From Paenibacillus spongiae (lineage in GTDB: Bacteria; Bacillota; Bacilli; Paenibacillales; Paenibacillaceae): DNA of 64,000 nucleotides. The stretch spans positions 3,056,501-3,120,500 of the forward strand of contig NZ_CP091430.1 of assembly GCF_024734895.1 (NCBI RefSeq), read 5' to 3'. The notes under the pieces are model-generated. The model did not search any database and had not been told where the DNA came from. It saw nothing but the letters and a program-made list of their open reading frames with translations. This document shows positions 23,788 to 32,261 of the stretch, piece by piece. Both the position numbers and the translations under genes were made by a program. Numbering within the stretch: the stretch's first letter is position 1; each line of letters begins with the position of its first letter.

Positions 23788-25005
23788 ATGCTAAACAACA
23801 ATACGATCGCCGTCATCAAATCGACGGTTCCGGTTCTGGAAGTACATGGGACTGCAATCACGAAGCGTTTTTATGAAAGAATGTTCAAGTCACATCCTGA
23901 ATTATTGAATATATTCAATCATGCGAATCAAAAGCAAGGCAGACAGCAAACGGCGCTCGCCAATGCGGTCTATGCCGCCGCCGCGAACATCGATAAATTG
24001 GAATCCATCCTGCCGGTGGTAAAGCAGATCGCCCACAAGCACAGAAGTCTCGGCGTGCTGCCTGAGCATTATCCGATCGTCGGCGAGAATCTGCTGGCTG
24101 CCATAAAGGAAGTGCTAGGCAGTGCAGCTACGGAGGAAATTCTTGAGGCCTGGGCGGATGCTTACGGCGTCATCGCAGATGCATTCATTGGCGTTGAAGC
24201 GGAGATGTATAAGCATTCCGAAGAACAGGCCGGAGGCTGGGCGGGCTATAGAGCCTTCATCGTAGAGAAGAAAATCAAGGAAAGCGACGTTATTACTTCG
24301 TTCTATCTCGTGCCGCAGGACGGGAAGGCCATTGCCGGGTTCGAGCCGGGACAATACGTTAGCGTCAAGATGGATATTCCGGGGGAGCGCAACACGCATA
24401 TCCGTCAATACAGCCTGTCCGACGCCCCGGGAAAACCGTATTATCGGATCTCGGTAAAGAAGGAAGCGGGCGAACCCGATTGCCCGGCAGGGAAGGTTTC
24501 TGTTTACTTGCATGAGCAGATCAATACCGGTGAGACACTTTGGCTATCAGCGCCAGCAGGAGATTTCACACTCGATCAGAAGGATGCGCGCCCCGTTGTT
24601 TTGCTTAGCGGCGGCGTAGGGCTGACGCCGATGATCAGCATGCTCAACACGCTGGCAGAGACGGCTCCGGATCGTCCGGTCACCTTTATACATGCCGCAC
24701 GGAACGGGAAGGTTCATGCGATGAGAGAGCATGTGGAGCAGCTTGCTCAGAAGCTTCCTCAGCTGTCGGTTTATTGGGTATACAATCTGCCGACGGAAGA
24801 AGATGCGGCAAGCGGAGCGTTCCATAAAGAAGGCTATATTGATCTCGAATGGCTCCGGAGCAAGGTGCCGGCTTCAGATGCAAGCTTCTATTTCTGCGGC
24901 CCGGTTCCATTCATGAAAGCGATGAACCAGGCGTTGAAAACATGGGGGGTTGCCGAGGCGGATATTCATTATGAGTTCTTCGGTCCCGCCGGAACATTGG
25001 ATTGA
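23788..25005 (+). CDS. hmp: Flavohemoglobin, nitric oxide dioxygenase
   Basis: 405 aa from the ATG at 23788; an in-frame extension to 23572 runs through the promoter and is not coding. The globin domain (residues ~1-140) shows the distal Tyr in TKRFYERMF, the E7 Gln in the NQKQGRQQTAL region and the proximal His in VKQIAHKHRSLGV. The FAD domain has RQYSLSD near residues 211-217. The NAD(P)H domain has LLSGGVGLTPMISML near 271-285 and FYFCGPVPFM near 369-378. It converts NO and oxygen to nitrate in the cytoplasm using NAD(P)H. The promoter carries a perfect Fnr box and an overlapping palindrome. The convergent neighbour is a Crp/Fnr-family regulator. Confidence 0.95.
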   Translation: MLNNNTIAVIKSTVPVLEVHGTAITKRFYERMFKSHPELLNIFNHANQKQGRQQTALANAVYAAAANIDKLESILPVVKQIAHKHRSLGVLPEHYPIVGENLLAAIKEVLGSAATEEILEAWADAYGVIADAFIGVEAEMYKHSEEQAGGWAGYRAFIVEKKIKESDVITSFYLVPQDGKAIAGFEPGQYVSVKMDIPGERNTHIRQYSLSDAPGKPYYRISVKKEAGEPDCPAGKVSVYLHEQINTGETLWLSAPAGDFTLDQKDARPVVLLSGGVGLTPMISMLNTLAETAPDRPVTFIHAARNGKVHAMREHVEQLAQKLPQLSVYWVYNLPTEEDAASGAFHKEGYIDLEWLRSKVPASDASFYFCGPVPFMKAMNQALKTWGVAEADIHYEFFGPAGTLD

Positions 25006-25050
25006 AGCCCGAACCACGCTCAAACGGTGCAAGCGAAATAAGCTGCTTGA

Positions 25051-25560
25051 CTAATCGCCGGCCGTCTTTTGCGCGCGCAGGAGACGGTTCACCGTTTCGC
25101 GGCGAAGACCGATGAATTGTCCGATTTCGTCTTGTGTCAGGATATCGGTTATGGTTTCTGGCTCGATATAACTCCGGAACCACGCTTGCAGCTTGAGCAG
25201 CTTGTCTGCGGGGGCGACCTGCGTCAGTTGATCGATCCGCTGCTGCATCATGCGCAGCTTCTCTTGAAGCACCAGAGCGAGGTCGCGGCACTTGCGCGGA
25301 TCCTCTTCCAGCTGCCGGTACCAGTCCGATGCCGGCAGAATGTCGATCTCGCTCGTAACAAGCGCGATCGCGGTGCCGTAATACGGGTTTGGACTGATAA
25401 GGGAATGATGCGGGATGACTTCGCCAGGCGTAATAATATTGACCAGAATCGCAGTGCCGTCTTGATGAATGCGCATGATCTTCAACAGACCGCTTCTCAG
25501 ATGAAAGAGGGGACCGGCTTCGCCTTGGCGGAATAACGTCTCGCCTTTATGCAGGATCAT
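25051..25560 (-). CDS. Crp/Fnr-family transcription regulator without an iron-sulfur cysteine cluster
   Basis: 169 aa from the ATG at 25560, which has AAGGAGG 11 nt upstream; an open frame to 25668 has no ribosome site. The cyclic-nucleotide-binding-like beta roll is visible (LHKGETLFRQGEAGPLFHLRSGLLKIMRIHQDGTAILVNIITPGEVIPH). A dimer helix (LVLQEKLRMMQQRIDQLTQ) and a winged HTH follow (LTQDEIGQFIGLRRETVNRLLRAQK). The R-ETV-R recognition helix is typical of proteins binding TGTGA-type sites. Only one cysteine is present, so it is not a canonical Fe-S Fnr and should sense something else. Its closeness to hmp, whose promoter bears a Crp/Fnr box, makes hmp a candidate target; a separate Fnr elsewhere is equally possible. 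Confidence 0.85.
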   Translation of the reverse strand: MILHKGETLFRQGEAGPLFHLRSGLLKIMRIHQDGTAILVNIITPGEVIPHHSLISPNPYYGTAIALVTSEIDILPASDWYRQLEEDPRKCRDLALVLQEKLRMMQQRIDQLTQVAPADKLLKLQAWFRSYIEPETITDILTQDEIGQFIGLRRETVNRLLRAQKTAGD

Positions 25561-25719
25561 GATGGCCGTGGCCTCCTTCGCAACGAATCGCAAGTCCCTC
25601 ATGAACGAGGGGCTTGCTTTTTTTTTGATTGTATTACAGCAATTCCGAAAAGTCGAATGATCCGGCATTGACTATACCCTTTATTTCCCTATAATCATGG
25701 TAAAGGAGTGATTGTGTAA

Positions 25720-26271
25720 TTGGCGGTTAACGGGAATCGGCTCATGTTGGATGAGCTGGACGACATGGCTCTCGGGACGGCATGCTTCAAGCCTCTTATC
25801 GATGCCTTCAAGGAAGTGCGCATTCAAGGCGGCGACGAAAGCAAGTTTTATGAAAATCTTACGGCCGGGCAGCAGACGTTATTTATTTTTCGAGTATACT
25901 ACGATCACGTAAGCAAGTCTCCAGTCGATTTGTATTGGTGGAGCGCCTATTTCTATGCACAGCCTGCCAGATGGTCATCACTGAAGAGCAGATTGCATAT
26001 GCTGAAGGATAACGAGATGATAACGCTGCTTCATGAAATCGAGCGAGAGCTCGCGATTAGGACTTACCCGCGAAGCCTGGTCGACTTTAAACCCGCAGCC
26101 AGCGATTTGGAGCAAGACTCCGACTTGTCCTTTCTGTTCAGCGCGTTATATGCCAGACTCCATTCCGTTACTTCATTAACAATTGAACGGCTTGCCCGGT
26201 ACATTCGTCAGCACCCGCATGAGTTCATCCCTTTCATCGGTGAGGGTAACACCAGGGTGTATCAGCAATAA
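25720..26271 (+). CDS. Helical protein of unknown function (183 aa)
   Basis: TTG start at 25720 with AAAGGAGTGA 8 nt upstream. Soluble, mostly helical, no signal peptide. Notable segments are LYWWSAYFYAQPARWSSLKSRLHML (residues ~65-90) and the C-terminal HSVTSLTIERLARYIRQHPHEFI. I recognise no domain. Single gene with its own terminator; divergent from the Crp/Fnr regulator, so both promoters lie in 25561-25719 (an ATAAT-containing stretch at 25690-25695 is the likely minus-10 for this gene). Confidence 0.7.
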   Translation: MAVNGNRLMLDELDDMALGTACFKPLIDAFKEVRIQGGDESKFYENLTAGQQTLFIFRVYYDHVSKSPVDLYWWSAYFYAQPARWSSLKSRLHMLKDNEMITLLHEIERELAIRTYPRSLVDFKPAASDLEQDSDLSFLFSALYARLHSVTSLTIERLARYIRQHPHEFIPFIGEGNTRVYQQ

Positions 26272-26301
26272 CCAGGTTATTTACTCTCCATCCATATGAC
26301 G

Positions 26302-26327
26302 AAACCGCCTGCGAGGGCGGTTTTTTG
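26302..26327 (+). terminator. Intrinsic terminator
   Basis: AAACCGCC (26302-26309) pairs with GGCGGTTT (26316-26323) with a 6-nt loop, running into a T-run. It lies 30 nt after the stop of the 183-aa gene. Confidence 0.85.
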
Positions 26328-26527
26328 TTCAAATATAAGAAAGTATAAGTTTTCCTTCCTACTTTGCTTATATTTCTAAGGGAAGAAACTTGCATCGCCG
26401 CAGAGGACGGCGACAGCCGTTTCTTCTTGATCTGCCTGGTTTTGCATGTTGCATTGGCTTGATCAATCTTCCGTTGCTTCGTTCTTCGTTCATTCTCGAT
26501 CAATCTTACCGACGAAAGGGTGCGATC

Positions 26528-27652
26528 ATGATGGCTGAGATGGATACGAACCGCTTGACGGAAGCTCAGCGGCATGCGATACAGCATGTGCGGGCAGCGG
26601 CGAAGTCCAGGCGGGATCGGGACCGCCGCAGAACTGAAGCTATTCTATCACGTTCTGGGGTTCCGGGTGCCGCTTGGATGGATTCGGCTCTGTCTTGCAT
26701 CGCCGCATATTGCTGCGTGACAGTCAACTTTCATCCGGATCGGGTGCTGCCCAGCGGCATTACGGTTATCGAGGGGCTTCTTCGCGAAGGCCGCTATCGC
26801 AGCCAGTTCGAAACCTTCGTCTCGAACGGAAGCCGGACTGCATATCCCGGAGGGGATCGCGACCGATGGGAGGAGTTGCTCTTCGGCGGTGCGTATCATA
26901 CGCCCGATGTGCCCCATGATGAGAGACCGAAGTACGGTGCGCTCAATATAATGAATTATGGGGACGGCGCCGCCCCCCGATTTGGCTCTTGCTACCTCAA
27001 GCTGCGCCCGCAGGTCTCGGATCGCTGCACCTTTACGTTCGGCGACAGCCACTTGGGTCCGGAATGCATAGGAACGGGCGATATCTTCGAGCCGCTGCTT
27101 GCTTCGGTAGTGGATGTAATGGTGTCCGAACGCATGGCGCTTGGCACTCCCATTGCGGACCTGAAGTCGTTCACCGAACGGATTCTTCATCTGCAGACAA
27201 CGGATGGATTGCCGTTCTCCGGTATTCCCGGACGGGCACTCGACAATTACATCGAAGCTCAAATTCATGGGGACATCGACCTGATGAATGATGTGGCGGC
27301 GCTTGTCGCAGACCCGTCCTTCGCCGGAACGGTGATCGGCGATGGGCTGTTGAGGCTGTGCTCTCATTACGGCATTGGCCTTTATTGGCACTCCGGATTC
27401 CAGCTGGAGACAGAAGCTGTGCCGGATGACTTTCGAGGCCCGGCAATGCCGCCTTTGGCCCGGCGGCTGGACCAGCAATTTACGAGTCCCGCAGGATTTG
27501 TCGATGCAGCGGCGATAGGCAGAGCCGCTGCATCCCTGCAGGCGCATCCTCAGCAATGGCGAGACTGGGGGTCGTACGAAGAGACTTTACAGCACTTGAA
27601 GCAGCTTTGGCATGTCCTTGTTCATTTCGGCAGGGCTTACGAGCGGGTGTGA
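26528..27652 (+). CDS. DUF3626-like protein
   Basis: 374 aa from the first of two adjacent ATGs at 26528, behind GAAAGGGTGCGATC; the open frame extends to 26390 without a site. The N-terminus is a basic helix (EAQRHAIQHVRAAAKSRRDRDRRR). The core has VTVNFHPDRV near residue 62, a Gly/Arg block (RYRSQFETFVSNGSRTAYPGGDRDRWE), then RPKYGALNIMNYGDGAAPRFGSCYLKL and DRCTFTFGDSHLGP. This arrangement is what I associate with DUF3626, a family of unknown function found in actinobacteria and Firmicutes. The Arg, Tyr/Ser and Glu-bearing blocks are faintly reminiscent of ADP-ribosyltransferases, but I cannot align a catalytic triad. It is monocistronic, with no signal peptide. Confidence 0.7.
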   Translation: MMAEMDTNRLTEAQRHAIQHVRAAAKSRRDRDRRRTEAILSRSGVPGAAWMDSALSCIAAYCCVTVNFHPDRVLPSGITVIEGLLREGRYRSQFETFVSNGSRTAYPGGDRDRWEELLFGGAYHTPDVPHDERPKYGALNIMNYGDGAAPRFGSCYLKLRPQVSDRCTFTFGDSHLGPECIGTGDIFEPLLASVVDVMVSERMALGTPIADLKSFTERILHLQTTDGLPFSGIPGRALDNYIEAQIHGDIDLMNDVAALVADPSFAGTVIGDGLLRLCSHYGIGLYWHSGFQLETEAVPDDFRGPAMPPLARRLDQQFTSPAGFVDAAAIGRAAASLQAHPQQWRDWGSYEETLQHLKQLWHVLVHFGRAYERV

Positions 27653-27703
27653 CAGCCGGTTCCAAATCACCACAATAGCATAATAATCGGGTATGGAAAC
27701 GGT

Positions 27704-27733
27704 TTACGAAACCTTACCTGAATAAGGTATAAT
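27704..27733 (+). promoter_or_regulatory. Promoter with overlapping inverted repeat ahead of the ABC exporter operon
   Basis: TATAAT (27728-27733) is a consensus minus-10, with TTACGA (27704-27709) 18 bp upstream as a partial minus-35. A perfect inverted repeat ACCTTA-CCTGAA-TAAGGT (27711-27728) fills the spacer and touches the minus-10. That is a typical operator position for a repressor or a MerR-like activator. No regulator gene is adjacent. Confidence 0.5.
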
Positions 27734-27854
27734 ATACAAACGGTCAAAAATCGATATGGGTGGTCAGGATTCTTAAGGTATCAAACAAAATGGAGGCCAT
27801 TATTGAACGAACGAGGTTGATTTAGCGGTTCTCCGGGCGTCAGGAGGAATGGGA

Positions 27855-29594
27855 ATGGGCATAATTTTCACTTTTCTAAAGAAATACCGGGTTGCGGCAA
27901 TTGTAGCTTTAGCCATGCTGCTGGTTGAGCTTAGCGTAGAGCTGGTTCAGCCCCTGATGATCTCGAAAATAATCGACGATGGAATCATGAAGCAGGATCT
28001 CTCCGTCGTGTGGCTCTGGGGCGGGGTGCTGACGGGGAGCGCCGTCTTCGCCTTCGCGTGCGGAATTGCAAGCTCCTTCTATGCTTCACATGCCAGCATG
28101 GGGTTCGGGTACGATCTCCGGGACAAGCTGTATGAGAAGATGCAGTCCTTCGCCTATCCGGTATTTAACCGGTTCGCGACCTCATCGCTGATTACCCGAT
28201 TAACCGGCGATGTCAGCCAGGTGCAAGACTTGGTATTTATGAGCCTGCGCTTTATGACGCGCGTACCGCTCATTGTGACAGGCAGCATGATTATGGCGCT
28301 GATCGTTGATCTGAAGCTCGGGCTGCTGATGGCCATAACGGTTCCGTTTCTTCTCTTGTTCATCGCGTGGGTGATTAAGAAGTCGGCTGCGCTGTTCCGC
28401 ACTGTCCAAGCCAGGCTCGACACCGTCAACGGCGTCATTCAAGAAAATCTGACGGGGATCAGGCTTATCCGGGTTTTTGTGCGAATGAGCCATGAAGTCG
28501 GCCGTTTCGCCCAAGCAAGCGCTAATTTAATGAGGGGAACGGTATCGGCGCTTCGTTTGACGGAAACGACCATGCCGTTTATTTATCTTATCGGCAATGC
28601 AGGGATCATCGCGATCCTGTGGTTCGGCCGGAGAGATATTGCAGCCGGCAGCGCCTCGGTAGGCGAAGTGGTTGCCGTGGTCAACTATTCCTTACGGACG
28701 ATAGGAGCGTTGTCGGCCATCTCCTGGCTTGTCGTGTCCTTCTCGAAGGGAAGGGCTTCCGCCATACGGATCAACGAGGTGTTTGCCACTGACAACAATG
28801 CAGATGAGCACAAACGTGCTCCGCTTAATCTGCCGCGGATTCAAGGCCATGTCGAGTTCCAGCAGGTGGGCTTCCACTATCCGAATAACGGGATCAACGT
28901 GCTAGAAGAGATTTCCTTCACTGCCCGTCCCGGAGAACGGATCGCCATTCTGGGGGCAACAGGCTCCGGAAAAACGTCGCTCGTGCAGCTGATTACCCGC
29001 CTCTATGAGGAGAATGAAGGAACCGTAAGAATCGATGGAGCCGATGCCCGTAAGCTGGACGCTGCGGCGATTCGCGATGCAATCGGGTATGTCCCTCAGG
29101 AGGTGCTGCTCTTTACAGGCAGTGTGCGCGACAATATTGCTTGGGGGCAAGAGAACGCGACGATGGAGGAGATTCAGGAGGCCGCCAAGCGGGCTCAAAT
29201 CCACGACACGATTATTCATTTGCCGCAAGGCTACGATACGATGCTTGGCCAGCGCGGAGTCAATCTATCCGGCGGGCAGAAGCAGCGCATCTCCATCGCC
29301 AGGGCGCTCGTCAGGAATCCATCCATTCTTATTCTCGACGACAGCACCAGTGCGCTTGACGTCAGGACGGAAGCCGCCTTGCTTAATTCGTTAACCGATC
29401 TGTCCTGCACAACATTCCTCGTCACGCAGAAAATAAGCTCTACGATGTCAGCCGATCTCATTCTGCTGCTGGACGAAGGACGGTTAATCGAGAAAGGCAG
29501 CCATGAAGCGCTATTATCCCGTTCGCCGCTGTATAGACAGATCTATCAATCGCAGTATGGAGAGGAGGCGCAGCATGTTCAAAGAGCTTATTGA
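27855..29594 (+). CDS. ABC exporter half-transporter, subunit with the degenerate ATP site
   Basis: 579 aa. Two in-frame ATGs exist; the second (27855) is 7 nt from AGGAGGA, the first only 1 nt. Six hydrophobic helices fill residues ~1-310. In the nucleotide-binding domain, Walker A is GATGSGKTS (near 365-373), the signature LSGGQKQR, and Walker B ILILDDSTSALD. The catalytic Glu is therefore replaced by Asp, and the switch His is replaced by Gln in VTQKISS. Those substitutions mark the degenerate-site subunit of heterodimeric exporters such as BmrCD/TM287-288 (established knowledge). The partner gene overlaps its end by 20 nt. It probably exports drugs, peptides or lipids across the membrane. 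Confidence 0.88.
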   Translation: MGIIFTFLKKYRVAAIVALAMLLVELSVELVQPLMISKIIDDGIMKQDLSVVWLWGGVLTGSAVFAFACGIASSFYASHASMGFGYDLRDKLYEKMQSFAYPVFNRFATSSLITRLTGDVSQVQDLVFMSLRFMTRVPLIVTGSMIMALIVDLKLGLLMAITVPFLLLFIAWVIKKSAALFRTVQARLDTVNGVIQENLTGIRLIRVFVRMSHEVGRFAQASANLMRGTVSALRLTETTMPFIYLIGNAGIIAILWFGRRDIAAGSASVGEVVAVVNYSLRTIGALSAISWLVVSFSKGRASAIRINEVFATDNNADEHKRAPLNLPRIQGHVEFQQVGFHYPNNGINVLEEISFTARPGERIAILGATGSGKTSLVQLITRLYEENEGTVRIDGADARKLDAAAIRDAIGYVPQEVLLFTGSVRDNIAWGQENATMEEIQEAAKRAQIHDTIIHLPQGYDTMLGQRGVNLSGGQKQRISIARALVRNPSILILDDSTSALDVRTEAALLNSLTDLSCTTFLVTQKISSTMSADLILLLDEGRLIEKGSHEALLSRSPLYRQIYQSQYGEEAQHVQRAY

Positions 29595-31425
29595 GCCGTT
29601 TCGCCATCCGTCTCCACAGCTGAATCTTCGCGCGGCGAAGAATCAGGAAGGGCAGAAAGCGAAGGCGAAGGCCAAGAATTGGACGGTCACGCTTGGCCGG
29701 ATATGGACCTATCTGGCCCGGCACCGAGGGAAGCTTACGCTGGTGCTGGCCATGGTGGTCCTCAGTTCGGCGCTTGCGCTGCTCGGACCCTATCTCATCG
29801 GCGTTGCGATCGATGATTACATCGAGGGTACGGGAGGTCCGTCCTGGATACAATTCCTGCTCGTCCTCTCATCGGTCTATATTCTGTTCTCGCTCGTGAG
29901 CTGGCTGCAAAATATATGGATGATCGGGATCGCGCAGGAGACGGTCTATCGGATGCGAACCGATCTGTTCGCCCATCTGCACCGGCTGCCGATCCCGTTC
30001 TACAGCAAACGCCAGCAGGGCGAAATCATGAGCCGCGTGACCAATGATATCGAGAATGTGAGCGGGACGCTGAACAGCTCGGCCATCCAAATCTTCTCCA
30101 GCGCGCTGACGTTGGTCGGAACGCTCTCCGTCATGCTATGGCTCAGCCCGCTCCTAACGCTGCTTACCTTTACCGTAGTTCCGCTCATGGCGCTCGGCAT
30201 GCGCTGGATTACGCGCCGCACAGGTCCGCTGTTCAAGCAGCGGCAGCGCAACTTGGGCGAATTGAACGGCTACATCGAAGAGACGCTGTCCGGCCAGCGG
30301 GTCATTAAGGCCTTCTCGCAGGAAGAGCGGGTTATACGCGGTTTTACCGAGCGCAATGACCAAATCTATCGCTCGGGCTTCTGGGCGCTGACGATCTCAA
30401 GCTTCATTCCGAAGCTGATGAACGGCTTGAACAACTTCAGCTTCGCCATCATAGCCGGCATAGGCGGAATAATGGTGATCAAGGACTTCATTACCGTCGG
30501 GGTGATCATCATGTTTGTGGAATATGCGAGACAGTTTACAAGGCCTCTCAACGATCTGGCGAATCAGTGGAATACGTTATTATCCGCCATTGCTGGCGCC
30601 GAGCGGGTGTTCGAGGTGCTGGACGAGGATGTGGAGACCAAGGACGAAGGTACGGCCGTCACACTGGATCATGTTGCTGGAGCGGTGAGCTTCTCCAACG
30701 TCTCCTTCTCATACGAAGCAGGCGGCGCTACGCTTGAAGAGATCAACTTCGAGGCGAAGCCCGGCGAGATGATTGCGCTGGTCGGTCCGACAGGAGCCGG
30801 GAAGACGACGTTAATCCAGCTGCTCTCCCGTTTCTATGAGCCGAGCGGCGGTAAGATTACGATCGATGGCCGGGAATTGGCTTCAATCCGGCGAGAGAGC
30901 TTGCGCTCAAATATGGCCTTCGTTCTGCAGGACTCCTTCCTATTCGAAGGCACGATCCGGGAGAACATCCGGTATGGCAGGCTGAATGCGACCGATAGCG
31001 AGGTGGAGGCGGCGGCCAAGCTGGCAAATGCCCATTCCTTCATCGTTCGCTTCAAGGAAGGCTATGACAAACGGCTTAGCGCCGACGGGAGCGGCATCAG
31101 TCAGGGACAGAAGCAGCTGCTCGCGATCGCCCGCGCGATTCTGGCCGATCCGTCGATACTCGTCCTCGACGAAGCGACCAGCAGCATCGATACGATAACG
31201 GAGATCAAGATCCAGGAAGGACTGCAGCGGCTGATGAAAGGGAGGACGAGCTTCGTGATCGCGCACCGGCTCAATACGATCCGGAAGGCGGACCGAATCC
31301 TGGTGCTGAAGGATGGACGGCTGCTTGAGCAAGGGTCGCATGAAGAGCTGTTGAAACGGGAAGGCTTCTACAGCAGCTTGTACAAAGGGCAGCTCAAAGG
31401 CGAATCGATGGGGCTCGGAACATGA
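29575..31425 (+). CDS. ABC exporter half-transporter, catalytic partner subunit
   Basis: 616 aa from the ATG at 29575 behind AGAGGAGG, inside the last codons of the first subunit. An N-terminal basic extension (KNQEGQKAKAKAKNW) precedes six membrane helices (residues ~40-345). The nucleotide-binding domain has Walker A GPTGAGKTT, Walker B ILVLDEATSSID with the catalytic Glu, and switch IAHRLNT. Its signature is altered to ISQGQKQ. In a heterodimer that signature faces the Walker motifs of the first subunit, which have Asp for Glu, so all deviations fall in one composite site and the other site is canonical. The overlap implies coupled translation in a 1:1 ratio. The substrate is unknown. Confidence 0.9.
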   Translation: MFKELIEPFRHPSPQLNLRAAKNQEGQKAKAKAKNWTVTLGRIWTYLARHRGKLTLVLAMVVLSSALALLGPYLIGVAIDDYIEGTGGPSWIQFLLVLSSVYILFSLVSWLQNIWMIGIAQETVYRMRTDLFAHLHRLPIPFYSKRQQGEIMSRVTNDIENVSGTLNSSAIQIFSSALTLVGTLSVMLWLSPLLTLLTFTVVPLMALGMRWITRRTGPLFKQRQRNLGELNGYIEETLSGQRVIKAFSQEERVIRGFTERNDQIYRSGFWALTISSFIPKLMNGLNNFSFAIIAGIGGIMVIKDFITVGVIIMFVEYARQFTRPLNDLANQWNTLLSAIAGAERVFEVLDEDVETKDEGTAVTLDHVAGAVSFSNVSFSYEAGGATLEEINFEAKPGEMIALVGPTGAGKTTLIQLLSRFYEPSGGKITIDGRELASIRRESLRSNMAFVLQDSFLFEGTIRENIRYGRLNATDSEVEAAAKLANAHSFIVRFKEGYDKRLSADGSGISQGQKQLLAIARAILADPSILVLDEATSSIDTITEIKIQEGLQRLMKGRTSFVIAHRLNTIRKADRILVLKDGRLLEQGSHEELLKREGFYSSLYKGQLKGESMGLGT

Positions 31426-31452
31426 TCGATTTGAAGTGAAGTGAAATGAAGT

Positions 31453-31487
31453 GAGGCTGTCCGGTCAACGGACAGCCTCTTTGTTTG
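31453..31487 (+). terminator. Intrinsic terminator after the ABC exporter operon
   Basis: GAGGCTGTCCG (31453-31463) pairs perfectly with CGGACAGCCTC (31469-31479) around a 5-nt loop, then TTTGTTTGG. Just before it are imperfect GAAGT/GAAAT 5-mers (31433-31453). Confidence 0.85.
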
Positions 31488-31778
31488 GTGTGCAAATCTG
31501 ATTGCAATCACATGGGACTGTCATAGAAAATATCCATTCTTCATAACTTGGGTGTGCGGATACATGAGACGTATACGGTCGGCAATCGGGATCAGTTCAA
31601 TCCCTTGCCGGGCTCATCGCAGCGAGATCGTCAAGATCGAAATCAGACATCGAGCAGTCGGGGGCAATCAAGCCTGGGCGGAAAAATATTTCACCGTAAG
31701 GGCGGTCAAGCAGCGAGGGCGCATCGAAAATGGTTAACCCGAACCGTGTCCGCGGTAGGAGATGCCTTCGCGGAAGAT

Positions 31779-31818
31779 GCGAATAAAAAAAGCTTGAGCG
31801 ATCAAGCTTTTTATTCGC
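31779..31818. terminator. Large symmetric hairpin, bidirectional terminator type
   Basis: GCGAATAAAA...AGCTTGA (31779-31797) pairs with TCAAGCTTTTTATTCGC (31802-31818) around GCGA, with A-rich and T-rich runs in the arms. It is a terminator shape on both strands but has no gene on either side within 350 nt. It may end an unseen transcript or insulate the toxin locus. Confidence 0.6.
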
Positions 31819-32261
31819 CCATTAATAAACTTCCGGTACGGAAGGCTCGCGCCCGCGTCGCATAAATCCAACATATTTCTCTTAAATCCAACTCGCTTTG
31901 CACTCGCTGTCATGGCTCCTTGTCCCTATTGTGATCAAGCCGATTGCTCTGATAAGATGGGGGATGAATTTGCCGCGTCATCCTAGTGATTCATTGCCTC
32001 AATCATCCCGCAGCATCCTCCCGCATCTCAAGATCGTACTCACAATACCCGCATTCTGGCAAGACTTACGATTCGAATGACAATTTGAATAGGGCCGAAT
32101 GATCAATGTCTGTTTCTGCAGGAATCATACACGTATTTGCTGTGCCCTAAAGCTCGAATGGCCGCAACAATCCGGCACCCAGATTCGACAATCGACGGGA
32201 AACCGTTTATTTGCGTTTCATACCGGTACAGGCGATTAGCCTGACCACGAGGGGGAAGACG

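Larger units (their letters stand above)
31426..32261 (+). other. 836-bp gene-poor region ahead of the Tc-like locus
   Basis: After the exporter terminator there is no convincing gene. Short open frames at 31548-31865 have no ribosome site and run through a terminator-like hairpin. The stretch 31866-32261 should contain the promoter of the toxin locus, but I cannot identify good minus-35/minus-10 hexamers; none of the Fnr- or Rex-type sites seen elsewhere occurs here. Confidence 0.4.

Noticed and set aside
27691-27706. TGGAAACGGTTTAC considered as a CcpA cre site upstream of the exporter
   Set aside because: Three mismatches to the cre consensus, including the terminal CA; too weak to call.
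31548-31865. 105-codon open frame in the gap before the toxin locus
   Set aside because: No Shine-Dalgarno, no recognisable protein pattern, and it reads straight through a large terminator-type hairpin.
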